Positions 15,216-27,295 of a stretch of 64,000 bases of DNA are shown piece after piece (the stretch's first letter is position 1; each line of letters opens with the position of its first letter). This DNA is from Telmatactis stephensoni. Lineage: Eukaryota; Cnidaria; Anthozoa; Actiniaria; Isophelliidae. The DNA is taken from NCBI GenBank assembly GCA_029948255.1, contig JALIZF010001161.1:1-64000 (forward strand), in the 5' to 3' direction. The notes below the pieces were generated by a model. That model did not search any database. It had not been told where the DNA came from and saw only the letters and a program-made list of their open reading frames with translations. The position numbers and the translations under genes were made by a program.

Positions 15216-17115
15216 TATAAACTTCACAGTTTTACTGATTTTGATGTGCTCTTTCCAGCTATGGTCATTGTTTTTAAGTTTGGGAACTTTTGGAATTACA
15301 TGAAAAAGCCGTTAGTATGAAATGACTGTAGCAATTCACAAAATACGTCATTTACACGTATAAGATTGCAGAATACGTCTTGGTAACAGTCCTATTCGCA
15401 TTCAGCATGAAAAATTAGTTTAGAATAGTTATGTTACCATGCAGCCTCTGCCCCAAAATGCCTCCAGGTATCTGATTTTTCAAAAATGCGCCTAGTCTAT
15501 GAAGTTTACTGGCAACATGACGTCGGCAACGATTTTCCGTGTAAGATTGCGAGTTTTGGACTTTATCCCAGAACTCACAACATTGTTGGAATCAATTTCT
15601 TGGAGCCGCGTGTGTCTTGTTACCCTTCACCGCGACTTTTAGATCGAAATTTGTGAATTTCCTATTTAACGAACTTCTGACGAAAAGCGACCAAGGCAGC
15701 GAGAAGAATAGGTGAAGTACATGCAGCTGAAGGGAAATGAAACAACACGCCCCATTTTGGCAAATAATTATTAATGAAAAAGCCCAGTTTGAGAAAACTT
15801 TTTGCTCGACGCCCGTAGCAGTTTCTATGGAAACTCATGGCCAGCAAGGATATTCCACAGGCCGGTGTGGTCGCGTGCTCTTGTGCATTCTCAAGTCTTT
15901 CGCAGCTTTGGAGTCTATTTCGACTAAATTATTCTATTTTGGTTAAAATCGACTGTGTACAATTAAGACAAAGGATACGAATATTTGAAAATTTCAACAG
16001 TAAATCTCTTGACTAAAAGAAGTATTCAAGGATCTCAAATTGTGAAACTTTGCGACCTATAGCTAATTCTTCGACAAAGGGCTTCTTCCATATATAAAGT
16101 TGGCATGTCCCTCACATTTTAAATGCAGTTTCGGATTCTTCTAATGTATTTTACATTTTTTTAAATTAAAGGTCCGCTTGTCAGTAATCTGGTAAGTTCC
16201 TACGAAGCAGCAGTACCTCTTCCCCCCCCCCCCCCGCCCCCCCCCCCCCCCCTCACTGAGCAGAAAAATGTTAGAGAAACCCCCCTACCCCACTGAGAGG
16301 GGAAGATAAGGTTGGTTAAGCCCTCTTCCTCCCCCCTCCCCCCTTCCCTCCCGAGGAGCAAAATGTTGGGGAAAGGCGAGGCAAACTTTTACGCCCACTC
16401 TTAAAGGCTTAAAATCGACAAGGAAAAAAAATAAATCGATTTAAAGCCCCCATACACTTTTCATTTCGCTCCGCCTCCACTGGTTGGTGAATAGTTTACA
16501 TTCCAAAGGCCCGCACACACGCGATGCAACCTTCTTCTGTAGCACTGAGCGCGCAAGAAAGTTGCACCTTGACTACTCCTGCATGAAACAGTTGAGTAAG
16601 TTTATGATAAGGTTCTACTTCTATTTGTGCAAATTTTCGGAAACATTGCGCGGAGTTTTCAGCGGTGAACATACGGTGCAACGTTTTAATTTTGAGCACA
16701 ATTTTTCAGAAAAATTGAATCCTGGTTTCACTTTACCTTTGTCACCAGTGGAAACTTTTTGCCCTAACACTTTCATTTAATGACGAAATTTCAGGACCGA
16801 ATTGTGTAATGTATTGTTTCAAGTGGTAAAAAAATCTGATTTTTGAAGTGACTTTTCCTCAACATGAGTAAACTGGCCGAAGCAAATTAAGCCTAATTAG
16901 CTCGAATCCGCAACTAGGAACGCCTATAGGTATATCGAGCGCTTAGCGATTTATTTGAACAAATTTAAAACAAAATTTGAGTTCAAGTTTTAAGAAGCCA
17001 AAAGCTGAAGTAATTCAAAGTCATAAGTCATTCAACATTAAAGTTATAAAAATCAAAGAAGAGCATACAAGGCAATATCATGCTCATCCAATCAAATTAT
17101 AGATTATGCGCATGT
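15216..17115. other. Intergenic DNA with a C-rich tract
   Basis: I see no supported gene. The notable feature is an almost pure C run at 16222-16252, followed by CT-rich, C-rich sequence to about 16355. Short frames here lack recognisable domains. Confidence 0.5.
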
Positions 17116-17119
17116 TTAA

Positions 17120-18743
17120 GAGGCAGTCTCCCTAAGATCCTCATGACCACTTTTTTTTAAGAAATAGATTTCTTTCAAAACTTGTGTGCAAAGTTACCTT
17201 TAATAGGGTTATTCTAAAATGCATTTTGTTTTTAGTATTGTATTATTCTCGCAAAGTTACAGGGGGGGTCAAGTTTAGGGGCAAATTGATGATTTTGGCT
17301 GATTTTTATTTCTGAATTTTTACTGATTTTAAACCTCTGTAGCTCTGTCAAAATTGAATTTAAAACTAAATCCTTCCACATGATAGTAGCTTTATACCTC
17401 ACAAATAACAAGACATCTACAAAAATTTCAAAAATATTTTCTAAATGTAGAAATTTTATCTTCAATGGCAAACGGAAATCGAGGATTCGCAGTTTCTTAA
17501 ATTATTGTCGAAGGAAAAAAATTAAATCTCAAAAGTTAGACTTCGCATGAAGTTAATATTTCCATTGTGGTAAGATGAAAGGTTGGTCTTACTTATTATA
17601 AAATAAAATCTTGCGGCCAGTGGGTTTTGGGGATGTTACAGCTCAACCAAACGTCAGCATTTTCACATTTCCGTGTTTTGAGCAAAATAACAATATGAAC
17701 ATTTCGCTATCTATTACGCTTTAAAAGGTATAGTTTTATGGATAATTTTGACTCAGAGTAAAACAAACCTTCGTTAGGCTTACACCTGCAGCGATTTTCA
17801 AAATAATACGAACTCTGACCTCCAAACAGTCCGTTGGAATTTGGGTTTTCGCTTCCGCCCACTTCAAACATACATACCCCAAAAATATTCATCAGGATCC
17901 CTAAAAACATACCAAATGACATAATATGATCTTTAAACGACCTGTAAAAGCTAAATGTGATTTTGGCATAAATAAAATCTTCGTATTTTTAATTTCTAAA
18001 TTTGATTGACGGAAGTGATTAGAGCGAATTCGTATATCGCACTTTTACATGCTAATGAGCTCTGAATATTCTAATGAGCTGTACTACCTTGCGAAAACTA
18101 ATACAAAATGATTTTAGAACACAATTAACTGCAAAATGTACGTAAAGGGAAATATAATCAGTTTTATTTTCATTTTTCAAAGTCAGCTTTCCTTTCAGGG
18201 TTGGACAAAAAACAAGAATAAAAGCCAGTTGTCTAGAACTGTTCCAAGCTTAGATTTGCTCACACTGGTTTACTGATCGACATTTTGCAAAAGCTGATTA
18301 ACACTGTCCACTGGACATTACTTTAGAATTACTATTTTTGTTAACATGTATTTTTACGGTGTTTGGGCTTTTTCCTTGTTCGTGCAACTCCAAACAGCTA
18401 ATTAGAATATAAGACGAGCTCATTAGCATGTAAAACTGCGGTATACGAATTCGCTATAATAAACAAATATTCCAACGAACTTTTCAATGCGTGAGTTCGC
18501 ATAATTTCGAAAATCGCTGTAAATGTTAGCTAATGTCTTGAAAAAATCGTATTTGATCAGAAATGAATGATCTGGTATTGATTATAATCATTAACCCGAT
18601 TCATAATCCACAACAATTCGTTTGCTCGTAACATCTCAAGATAGCATCATCACAAACATCAGTTAATAAACAAAATACATTAAAATGAAATAATCTTGAG
18701 TGTAAATACAAGAAAACACAAACTAATCACGAAAAACCTTACC
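17120..18743. repeat. Left terminal inverted repeat of the TTAA transposon
   Basis: It matches the reverse complement of about 23877-25120 from the outer end inward to the shared ACCTTACC, after which similarity stops. It is split by the nested MITE at 17783-18519. Confidence 0.9.
17783..18519. mobile_element. 737-bp MITE nested in the left inverted repeat, TA target duplication
   Basis: It is absent from the opposite inverted repeat, which reads straight through GGCTTAA. It is flanked by TA at 17781-17782 and 18520-18521. Both ends carry GCGATTTTC followed by inverted AATTATGCGAACTC-like sequence. Internal inverted blocks (GCGAATTCGTATA, TACATGCTAATGAGCTC) lie at about 18018-18082 and 18397-18461. 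TA duplication suggests Tc1/mariner mobilisation. The left end has about 6 extra bases relative to the right. Confidence 0.85.
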
Positions 18744-19028
18744 ATTAGTTGGCTATAATTGACACAGTCAATCGTCCCTCGTGTTGCACGAACTGGCTGA
18801 TCATCAGCTATCTTTTTGTTGGTTTTCTTGCATTTTTGATTGGTTTCATCGATGGCTATAAACAACCTCTTGTACATAAAGCATTCTCAAATATTCATCA
18901 AGTGTTAAAGCAGTAAAAAACAAGGAAAACTGCTCGAATCCTCCATCATTGTTCGAGTTATTGACATTATAAAAGCTGAAACCGCTGACCAGCAAAATAT
19001 ATACCTAGCTGTCAAACACACGTGCAAA

Positions 19029-22000
19029 ATGGCGAGTGTTTGCTTTCACGCAGACGAAAATTGCGGCGAATCTCGTGGAAAAACATCTCTTGTAAAATTA
19101 AGTGCATGTTATGATGATGTGAAAAGTCACCTTTTAGCATACCATTTGTCTAGAGATGACTTGTCAGAGCAAACGCTTATCCTGGCCAGGTCGGGAATTT
19201 TTGATGTAAAAGATGATGATGTAGCAAATTGGTGGGTTTGCCCACGACACAGACACAGTCTTGGAAAGTTTTGGCTTCCTAGTAAAAGATCGTGCAATAT
19301 GCCGAATCACTGTGGTGCTCTTAAGACTTTGACAGGGAGAGATGTTATAACACTGGATCTCGCAATATGGGCACAAAAACTGTACGGTTTAAATGTGCAG
19401 CTTGGAGCACGTAAGTGAACTGTTGTAATTGGTGAGGATATCTGTAATACCGGGGTGTTCGCAAGCCGAGAGTTGACAGTTTTTGGTGATTCAAGTATTT
19501 TAGGCCTACTTTAGATTTAGTGCATGTGATATCATATTGCACGCAATAGGATCGTGTATATGTTAAATGGCGGGGCCTTTTCATAAAGGCTAGGGGCGTG
19601 GTAATTGAATCGAACATGTCAGTTATAATACTATTTTATAGTACGCATTTGCAAATGCCCGTAGTAAGAGGCGTGCTGTTGTTAGTTCGTAGTAATAATG
19701 TGGATTTGTTCCTCCCAGCTATATGCTGTCCATGTCGCAAAAAACTAAAAGCATCCAAGGCAAATAGCGAGCAGGCCGAATCTGTTGATTGTGACTCCTT
19801 GTACAGGTAATTGTTCATTTACTTAATAAATTATCAAATTTATTAAACCTAATCATACTTGTAGTGAGACCAAATACAATAAATATTTGTTTTGAAAGTA
19901 GTTTTTCCTACAAACTAAAATAATGAAGAAATTTAAAAAATGCGCATGCGTGCTATGCCCAGTTATGTGGCACACAGTGGTTTATTTAGTGCTTTGTACT
20001 AATATATTTAAGGTTGCGCTTCAGCCAATCAAAGCGCATGTTATATACATTACAAATATTTATATAAATTTTCACAAAAACTTATTGAATGCTTTGGTAT
20101 TATCGGTAGCAGAAGTCCATAACTGTGTTTATCAGGTATTGGGGTTGTGTCCGATGCTACGCTTAAATGTTTTAGGACCGACTTTAATCAAAACTCAAAT
20201 TGACATATTTTGTACAAGTAAACAATCACTAGAATATTAAAATTTCAGTTGCATTTTTTTCTTTATTTTTTCTCTTTAGATCAGCAAAACAATGTGCCGC
20301 TGAAGAAATCCAACAGACTTTACTCTCTCCATCGCCAGCCACACCTTTTCATATGAGAGAGCCAGATTGGCTCCCAGAGACACCCGACAACCTCGTTGAT
20401 GAAAGTCTCACTACATTGAATGAATGTTTTTCGACATTATCAACTGTGCTACATACAAAAAGTGAGTTTATGCCTCTCCAGTCCAGAATGACATCAAATT
20501 GGGACGATGCTTCTCAGAAAGAACGACAGCAATGCGTAAAGACAGCCAAGGCTGCTTGTGAGATGGTCTGTGATGTAATTGCTCCTAACGCAAAAGACGA
20601 ACTCCTAAAGTACCTTAACGCAACTGAAGAAAATACGTCAGTTTCGAAGGAACTCGAACTTTTAATGTGGATATATAAAAACGCCTCTTCAAAATCTTTG
20701 AAAACACAAATACTCAGTATTTACGCCGACTGGTATCCTGTTAAATTTCTTATAAAACAACATGAAAAATATGAAACGATTACCGAATGGCAAGTGAGAA
20801 AAGCTAAAGAACATGCAAAGAAAACAGGCCCAGGCATTCCTGTTGAGAAGCTTAATAGACACCGTGTAAGAGTAGATGTGAAGAAGGTAGATCACTTCCT
20901 GGGGTTTATAAACCGACCGTACTTTTATCAAGATGTGGCATTCGGCACTCGCAAGCTGAAATTAGAAAGTGGAGAAGTTCTTTCAATGCCAAACGTGGTA
21001 CGAACTGTTACGAGATCAACCATTATTGCTCAGTATTTAAGTTTTTGTGAAGAGGAAGAAGTTAAACCATTGAGCCGATCGACCCTTTACAGAATCTTAG
21101 AAGTAAGAAAGTCATCACAGCGCAAATCACTTCAAGGCCTCGATAATACAGCCGCTGACGGTGCATCTGCTTTTGATACTTTAGAGTCAGTTCTTGATCA
21201 GCTAGAGAAATCTGGAGCCTCCACTGAGTGGATCAAGACTACAAAAACAGCCTTGAAAGACAGCAAGAGGTATCTCAAAACCCAGTACAAAGTTAACTGT
21301 AGAGAGGATAGCAGCTGTGCTGATCACTGCTATGTATTCGCTTTAAGCGATGAAACAGACAAGGATTTTCAAAAAACCTGCCATAATGAGCACAACGCTA
21401 TATGCAGCAATTGTGAAAGATTAAAAGGTGTATTTCAAGAAACCGAGAAAAAATGCCAACAAACCATAAGTGATATCGAGACTCGAGACGATTTACTTTA
21501 CGATATACAGAATTCCAAAACAGCTATTGAAAATTGGAAGGCACACATTTTACGGTCAGAAAACCAAGATCGAGCGAAACAAGATTGCTTAAAAAGCGTC
21601 GACGCGAATACCATAGTTATCTTGTTAGACTGGGCTATGAAATTCACTCAAGTTAAGTACCGCGAAAAACAATCTGAGTGGTTTGGGAAGAGGGGTTTGA
21701 ACTGGCACATCTGTACTGTTGTGTCTATGAATGATCAAGGTAAAAAAGAACTTACATCGTATGCGCACCTATTTGATTCTTGTACTCAAGATTGGTTTTC
21801 GGTCCTTTCAATCATTGAAAATATCCTGAGTACTCTCAGAGCCAAACATCCATCCATTTCCAAAGCGTACCTCCGCTCAGATGAGGCGGGTTGTTACCAC
21901 AACAACTTTATCATCGCTGCACTCAAAGATGTCAGTAAACGTGTTGGCATTGAAGTGGAACGGTATGATTTTTCTGAGCCACAGCACGGCAAGGATTTGT

Positions 22001-23199
22001 GTGATAGAATACTATGTCCATTGAAAGCATCTATCAGGAAGTTCTGCAACGAAGGGAATGACATTACAACAGCTGCTGAAATGAGAAATGCACTGAAAGA
22101 AAGGCCCGTTAAAGGTACAACTGCATCGGTGAACATTGTAAATACAGAAGCAAACGAGCTTGAAGTAAAGAGGATTCAACGTTTTAGTGCTTTACATAAT
22201 TTCTGCTTCGAGGATAATGGCGTGCGAGTATGGAAAGCGTATGGTATTGGAGACGGAAAGTTAATTCCATATGACAAGTGGCAAAGCAAACCACAAGGCC
22301 CCACTTTGCTTAAGGTGGAAAACGGGCAAGAATTCTTTCATCCATGTTCACAACGAGTTGTGAGAGAACCCGCAGCTGAAGCAACTGAGAGTAGCACATA
22401 CCAATGTCCAGAAAGTGAATGCTATGTCAGCTTTGAAAGCTTAGAAGATCTGGAAGTACACATTGAAATTGGACAGCACAAGAAGCAAGAGGGTTTGTGT
22501 TTATATGATAAACTTAGACTTGATTGGGTCTCAAGGTTTACAGAGCTAACTCTTGAAGAAGATAATACGATCAAACCACAATACCACAAGAATAAGGGAA
22601 AGTCAAGTTTGTCGAAGGGCTGGGCACTCCACAAATTAAAGGGCAGTGGCAAACGATTTTCCAAACAAGTCAAGGATTATCTTATTGCTAAATACGATCT
22701 GGGGGAAAAGACAGGGAACAAATGTGACCCCAAGAAAGTAGCAGATGATATGAGACATGCAAAGCTACAAAATGGAGACAGACGCTTCACAAGAGAAGAA
22801 TGGCTAAGTGCAACTCAAATCAGGAGTTTGTTTTCTAGAATAACAGCTGCCCGTAGAAAGCAAAGTAAACTAGGCACACAGATCCCTACCGATATTGATG
22901 ATGATGACCTTGATGAGTGGTTGGAAGACGTGGAGGCGATTGAAGATGCTAATGAAAGAATAGCTATCATGGACAGTGTCATAGCAGAAATAGCATTGCA
23001 ACATCCAATTGTCTACGACACCTATGACCTATGCGAGATGCGCAAGAACAACGGAGTGAAAAATTTTAATGTTAAGATGCTAAAAGAAATCTGCCAGGAA
23101 CTGGAAGTACAATTAAAGTCCCGTGATACAAAGCCCATGATACTTGAAAAGCTCGAAGCTGAACTGTTAAAATGTACCTGTTGCTGTTCAAAAGAGTAA
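19029..23199 (+). CDS. Putative transposase of the TTAA element, 1,129 aa in three exons
   Basis: Exons 19029-19410, 19719-19806 and 20280-23199 have GT-AG borders and agreeing phases, 3,390 nt in all, ending at TAA. The N-terminus is Cys/His-rich (CFHADENCGES, VCPRHRH, CNMPNHC, ICCPCRKK), like a DNA-binding zinc domain. The middle has hydrophobic strands ending in acids that could form a DDE triad: D607 in LLDWAMKF, D691 in RSDEAGCYH and E723 in SEPQHGKDLCD. Then come a C2H2 finger (YQCPESECYVSF...H, about 864-890) and a SAP-like C-terminus (about 1084-1120). I do not recognise the superfamily. The transposase call rests on the element structure and this inferred triad. ATG 19029 is the first in-frame Met of exon 1 and lies after the left inverted repeat. 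Confidence 0.75.
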
Positions 23200-23350
23200 A
23201 AAATATTCACAACCCAAACAGCTATAGAGTAAGCGAATAATTGAAAAAAAATTATTGAGAGATAGTTAATAATATTATAATCGTATATACTGAACATTTT
23301 TTCTTCTTTCTACAAACGTTCTTCATTTCGGCAATAGCGGAGTTCGATAC

Positions 23351-23572
23351 ACTCATGTCGCTTTTGGGGGGGAGTCTTACCTTCCACAGTCTCCTGCTGA
23401 CGAACCAGCTATGGTGGAAAACTTCGTACGCGTTTCGCCTTCTGGCCTCTTCAACGTTCTCTTCAACGTTGAAGAGGCCAGAAGGCGAAACGCGTACGAA
23501 GTTTTCCACCATAGCTGGTTCGTCAGCAGGAGACTGTGGAAGGTAAGACTCCCCCCCAAAAGCGACATGAGT
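23351..23572. repeat. 222-bp near-perfect palindrome
   Basis: Two arms of about 108 bp are reverse complements with no mismatch that I found, separated by a 6-bp spacer (23459-23464). Arms begin ACTCATGTCGCTTTTGGGGG. It lies between the transposase stop and the right inverted repeat. It could be a foldback element or an internal part of the transposon. DNA this palindromic is usually unstable, so a recent origin is likely. Confidence 0.9.
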
Positions 23573-23876
23573 ATTTTTTCTTCTATTTTATAGATTGGGT
23601 TTCCTGTGTTATTTTGCGTTTCCTGTGCTATGCTTTACTGGTCAGCGGTTTCTGTTGTACAGTAGCTGATGGACCTGAAATAAGGATTTTTACGCATAAT
23701 CGACAGCTAGCAAAACGTCGAAATGGCTTTTAAACACAAGAATGTATTTACCGCTAACATTTAGATGTCAAAACTAATTGAAACTGAGAAATAACGTAAA
23801 TAATTCTTGATGATTTCGCTGATTGCCGAGTTGACAACACGATGGATAATCGATCGTTATCAGACAACTTATGCTG

Positions 23877-25120
23877 GGTAAGGTTTCAAGGGCGGATTCA
23901 GGGGGAGGGTCGCGGGGGTCAGGACCCCCCGTGTTTATCAATGAATATGTCGTGAATTTGCGACAGCAGTAATTTTTTTTCTGTGAAAAGACTCACTTTT
24001 AACATTCATTGAAATATTACTAAGCAATGCCAACCCTCTACCCATTCAGTTATAATATAATATTTTTGTTTCTAATAAAAAGTGTTAAAAAATCACTAGT
24101 CTAAGCAATTAATGTCATATTTTCAGCGAGTTTCAATGGCTTAAGACCTTTTCGTTTGGGTTCCCTGTTTGTAAACGTCACGTGACCCCCACCTTTGAAA
24201 AATCCTGGATCCGCCCTTGGGTTTCTTATGATTAGTTTCTGTTTTCTTAAATTCACCCTCAAGATTATTTCATTTTAATGTATTTGATTTATTAACTAAT
24301 GTTTTTAATTGCTATAATGATGCTATCTTCAGATTTTACGAGCAAACGAATTGTTGTGGATTATGAATCGGGTTAATGATTATAATCAATACCAGATCAT
24401 TCACTGCTGATCAAATATTGATTTTTTCAAGACGTTAGCTAACGTTTAAGCCTAACGAAGGTTTATTTTTATTTTGAGTCAAAATCGTCAAAATCAACCA
24501 TAAAACTATACCTTTTTAAAGTGTAATAGATAGCGAAATGTTCATATTGTTATTTTGCTCAAAACACGGAAATGTGAAAATGCTGATGTTTGGTTGAGCT
24601 GTAACATCCCCAAAACCCACTGGCCGCAAGATTTTATTTTATAATAAGTAAGACCAACCTTTCATCTTACCACAATGGAAATATTAACTTCATGCGAAGT
24701 CTAACTTTTGAGATTTAATTTTTTTCCTTCGACAATAATTTAAGAAACTGCGAACCCTCGATTTTCGTCTGCCATTGAAGATAAAATTTCTACATTTAGA
24801 AAATATTTTTAAAATTTTTGTAGATGTCTTGTTATTTGTGAGGTATAAAGCTACTATCGTGTGGAAGGATTTAGTTTTAAATTCAATTTTGACAGAGCTA
24901 CAGAGGTTTAAAATCAGTAAAAATCCAGAAATAAAAATCAGCCAAAATCATCAATTTGCCCCTAAACTTGACCCCCCCTGTAACTTTGTGAGAATAATAC
25001 AATACTAAAAACAAAATGCATTTTAGAATAATCCTATTAAAGGAAACTTTGCACACAAGTTTTGAAAGAAATCTATTTCTTAAAAAAAAGTGGTCATGAG
25101 GATCTTAGGGAGACTGCCTC
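23877..25120. repeat. Right terminal inverted repeat of the TTAA transposon
   Basis: This is the reverse complement of the left arm, interrupted by the MITE at 23887-24219. About 906 bp remain after subtraction of the insert and its duplication. Confidence 0.9.
23887..24219. mobile_element. 333-bp MITE nested in the right inverted repeat
   Basis: Inverted termini CAAGGGCGGAT and ATCCGCCCTTG are flanked by GGTTT (23882-23886 and 24220-24224). The left arm of the host transposon lacks it. Termini resemble hAT-type GGGCGGATCCAG ends, but a 5-bp duplication is shorter than the usual 8 bp, so classification is open. Confidence 0.8.
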
Positions 25121-25124
25121 TTAA

Positions 25125-25439
25125 TTATGGTCAGAAATAATAAAAAATGTTTTTAATGTATTAAAAGCCTGCAACCTTAGTATTAAAAATCTGAGAAACA
25201 AGAAAAAAGAGCTAAAAGGAAGGAAAACAAGAAAATAAAGAAAAAAAGAAAAGAAAAAAAGAAAAAAAGAATTCGGTCCCGACAAGGCTTGGACAAATGG
25301 GAAACCCCCGGAAACACAACAGCAAAGTAAATAAACAGTTGAAAAATAGGAAAAAATAAATTAAATTTTGGGACGATTCTCCCGAGACATTCATAGAAGC
25401 TGAGACATCGAATCGACTTACGTTACGGATGAAGATTTC
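25125..25439. other. Non-coding spacer
   Basis: An A/G-rich stretch with (AAAAG)-type low complexity at about 25195-25270. No gene seen. Confidence 0.5.
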
Positions 25440-25575
25440 GGCCCCATCCACGCTATCCCGGTGCTACATAAAACAGTTGCCTTAGCCCGAAGGCCAGGGA
25501 GGGAGACGATATCCGGACCCTAATCCATACCTTTAGATATCACCTTAGACCGCTGCGCTACCTAGACACTTAATG
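25440..25575 (-). mobile_element. Possible tRNA-derived SINE head, family D
   Basis: On the minus strand the sequence reads TAGGTAGCGCAGCGGTCTAA (A box-like) followed by GGGTCCGGATATC (B box-like) at tRNA spacing. The flanks are unlike families A to C. A degenerate tRNA remnant is the alternative. Confidence 0.5.
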
Positions 25576-26504
25576 ATTTTAATGTCTAATTGGGGTAGTC
25601 TATTCGGCGAAGTTTCATTGTAATGCTAATATGCTATCTAATGTCTCCAGGGAGACAACAGAACCAATCAAAGTCCAGCCTTCTAAAGAATTATTCTATA
25701 AAAAGCTAATAACAATAAACAAATAAATAATAGGAAAAATTATAATACAATGTTTTTGTGAACAGTTTTAGCGCAGCTTATCTTTGCAACACAGGAAGCC
25801 CGCGCTGTGTAATCTCAAAAAATCAAAAAACAAAACAAAACAAAACAAAAAATGCATGACTTAAGGAATTCTGGACACCGGAGTACGCAAAACTCTTTGA
25901 CGTCAGCACCAATGTAATGAACAGTCTTCAAATCACTAGATGCTCGGCAGTCTGATTCATCTAATACAGGAGCCCATTACTAATAATAGAGATTTGAAGG
26001 GATTCTGATCTCGCGATCGAGGATTATGCGACAGGAGATAATTTTAAAATCCATGGCTATAACTTGGTCATAAAGACGACGATATTCGCACATTGAAAGG
26101 AATGTGCTAGAGCCATCGTTTCCTTCCCCAAGTTTCTTACATTGGCACTGCTACAATGTCAATTCCCAATGTATGTACTGGTCAGATTTTGCCTTGTTGT
26201 ATGGTCACTTTTTGGCTTCAGACTTATTCATACGTGCGTTGTAAGCAAGGCGCGCGCACGATTCAACTTGGCTCGCAACGTTGCGCGGAAGAGCATATGC
26301 ATCAGTGCCCCTTTTCATTTGCGCGTAACGTTGCAAGAAAGTTGCATTATATGTCCAGGCATTTGGCACATTCTTGAGCCATGAGAAAAGACAAGGTCTT
26401 CTGATGACCCTGCTTGCAATTTGTCTCGCACTCTAATCTCTAGACTTTCCCTTCCTTACTGGGATTACGGGGTCAGTATCCTTTGTGTCAAGTTGTAGTG
26501 ATAC
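25576..26504. other. Intergenic DNA without recognised genes
   Basis: Contains a (CAAAA)n tract at about 25825-25850 and a region at 26240-26360 with repeated GTAACGTTGC-type motifs, perhaps a decayed repeat. The short frames have no recognisable domain. Confidence 0.4.
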
Positions 26505-26697
26505 GTGGCATGGTTGGCCTAGTGGTGAGAGCACTGGCCATTCACAGCTGTGGTCCTGATTCGAGTCCCAGCTCGGGCGCTGGATCATATGTGAACTGAG
26601 TTTGTTTGATGTGTTGATGGACACAGACCCTAAATTATTCTATCAGTCTAATACTGGTTATGTTGTAAAAGTTTTTGGATGCCCTTGCGGGTTCAAA
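26505..26697 (+). mobile_element. tRNA-derived SINE, family C
   Basis: The A box (TGGCCTAGTGGTGAGAGCAC) and B box-like GATTCGAGTCCC lie at tRNA spacing from 26507 to 26580, followed by a body of about 115 bp. The right edge abuts the TA-flanked MITE at 26700. Confidence 0.65.
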
Positions 26698-26699
26698 TA

Positions 26700-27097
26700 C
26701 CGTATTTACTTGTTTTAGTGCCGCGACGTTTCTTTCTTTCTTTCTTCTTCTTCTTCTTTTTTTTTGGGGGGGGGGGGGGGGCGGGGGGGCGGGGGGGGGG
26801 GTTCTGAAGCGGCGCTGATTCGAGGGCGGCGCTAATTCGAGGGAGGAGTTTATTAAGGGTCATTAAGAAATCATAAGGCTCATAAATGATTTAATAAGTG
26901 AAGCAAATGTTAACAAAATATACATGCGCGCTTCAAATGTACAAAACCTCTATTTTACACAATTCAACAATGAGTTAATTATACCGTACCGTACTTGGTT
27001 TTCCTTATTCAAGATGACAGTCTAGTGGAAGTCTTTGGAATAATCGCTACACTGTTTGAACAAATGCGGCGCAGCGCTAATACGAGTAAATACGCGG
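26700..27097. mobile_element. 398-bp MITE with TA target duplication
   Basis: Inverted termini CCGTATTTACTTGTTTTAG and CCG(CG)TATTTACTCGTATTAG, read inward, are flanked by TA (26698-26699 and 27098-27099). Inside are GCGGCGCTAATTCGAG repeats, a TTC microsatellite and a long G run at 26766-26804. The pattern is Tc1/mariner-like. Confidence 0.75.
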
Positions 27098-27295
27098 TAT
27101 GGAATAATTGAAAATCTGTCGTATCGTATAAAGAGTACTTGTATCACTGATATTTTGAGCCTCGGGAATTCCCCAGTTTTATCTACTATAGCAAAAGGGC
27201 CAAGACTTGAACCATCAGTTAGTGTAGATTTCGTACGACTGTTAAAACGGCACCGCACGGTTACGGCAGGAATTTCAAGTGTTTTTACGGACAAC

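Larger units (their letters stand above)
17120..25120 (+). mobile_element. 8.0-kb DNA transposon, TTAA target site, ~0.9-kb terminal inverted repeats
   Basis: The ends GAGGCAGTCTCCCTAAGATC and its exact inverse are flanked by TTAA (17116-17119 and 25121-25124). The left inverted repeat runs 17120-18743 and is about 887 bp once a 737-bp nested MITE is removed. The right one runs about 23877-25120 and is about 906 bp once a 333-bp nested MITE and its 5-bp duplication are removed. By eye the arms are nearly identical, with scattered substitutions. Between them lie a three-exon plus-strand gene with an intact frame (19029-23199) and a 222-bp palindrome. TTAA duplication is known for piggyBac and Kolobok; arms this long and this protein do not fit the piggyBac pattern I know. 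The structure is seen directly; the superfamily is not resolved. Confidence 0.9.

Noticed and set aside
17232..17471. 79-residue frame mirrored by a 77-residue frame at 24775-25008
   Set aside because: The two are the same sequence in the opposite inverted repeats of the TTAA transposon, without domain or start context.
19923..20240. 105-residue frame inside the transposon
   Set aside because: It lies wholly in intron 2 of the transposase model and lacks recognisable motifs.
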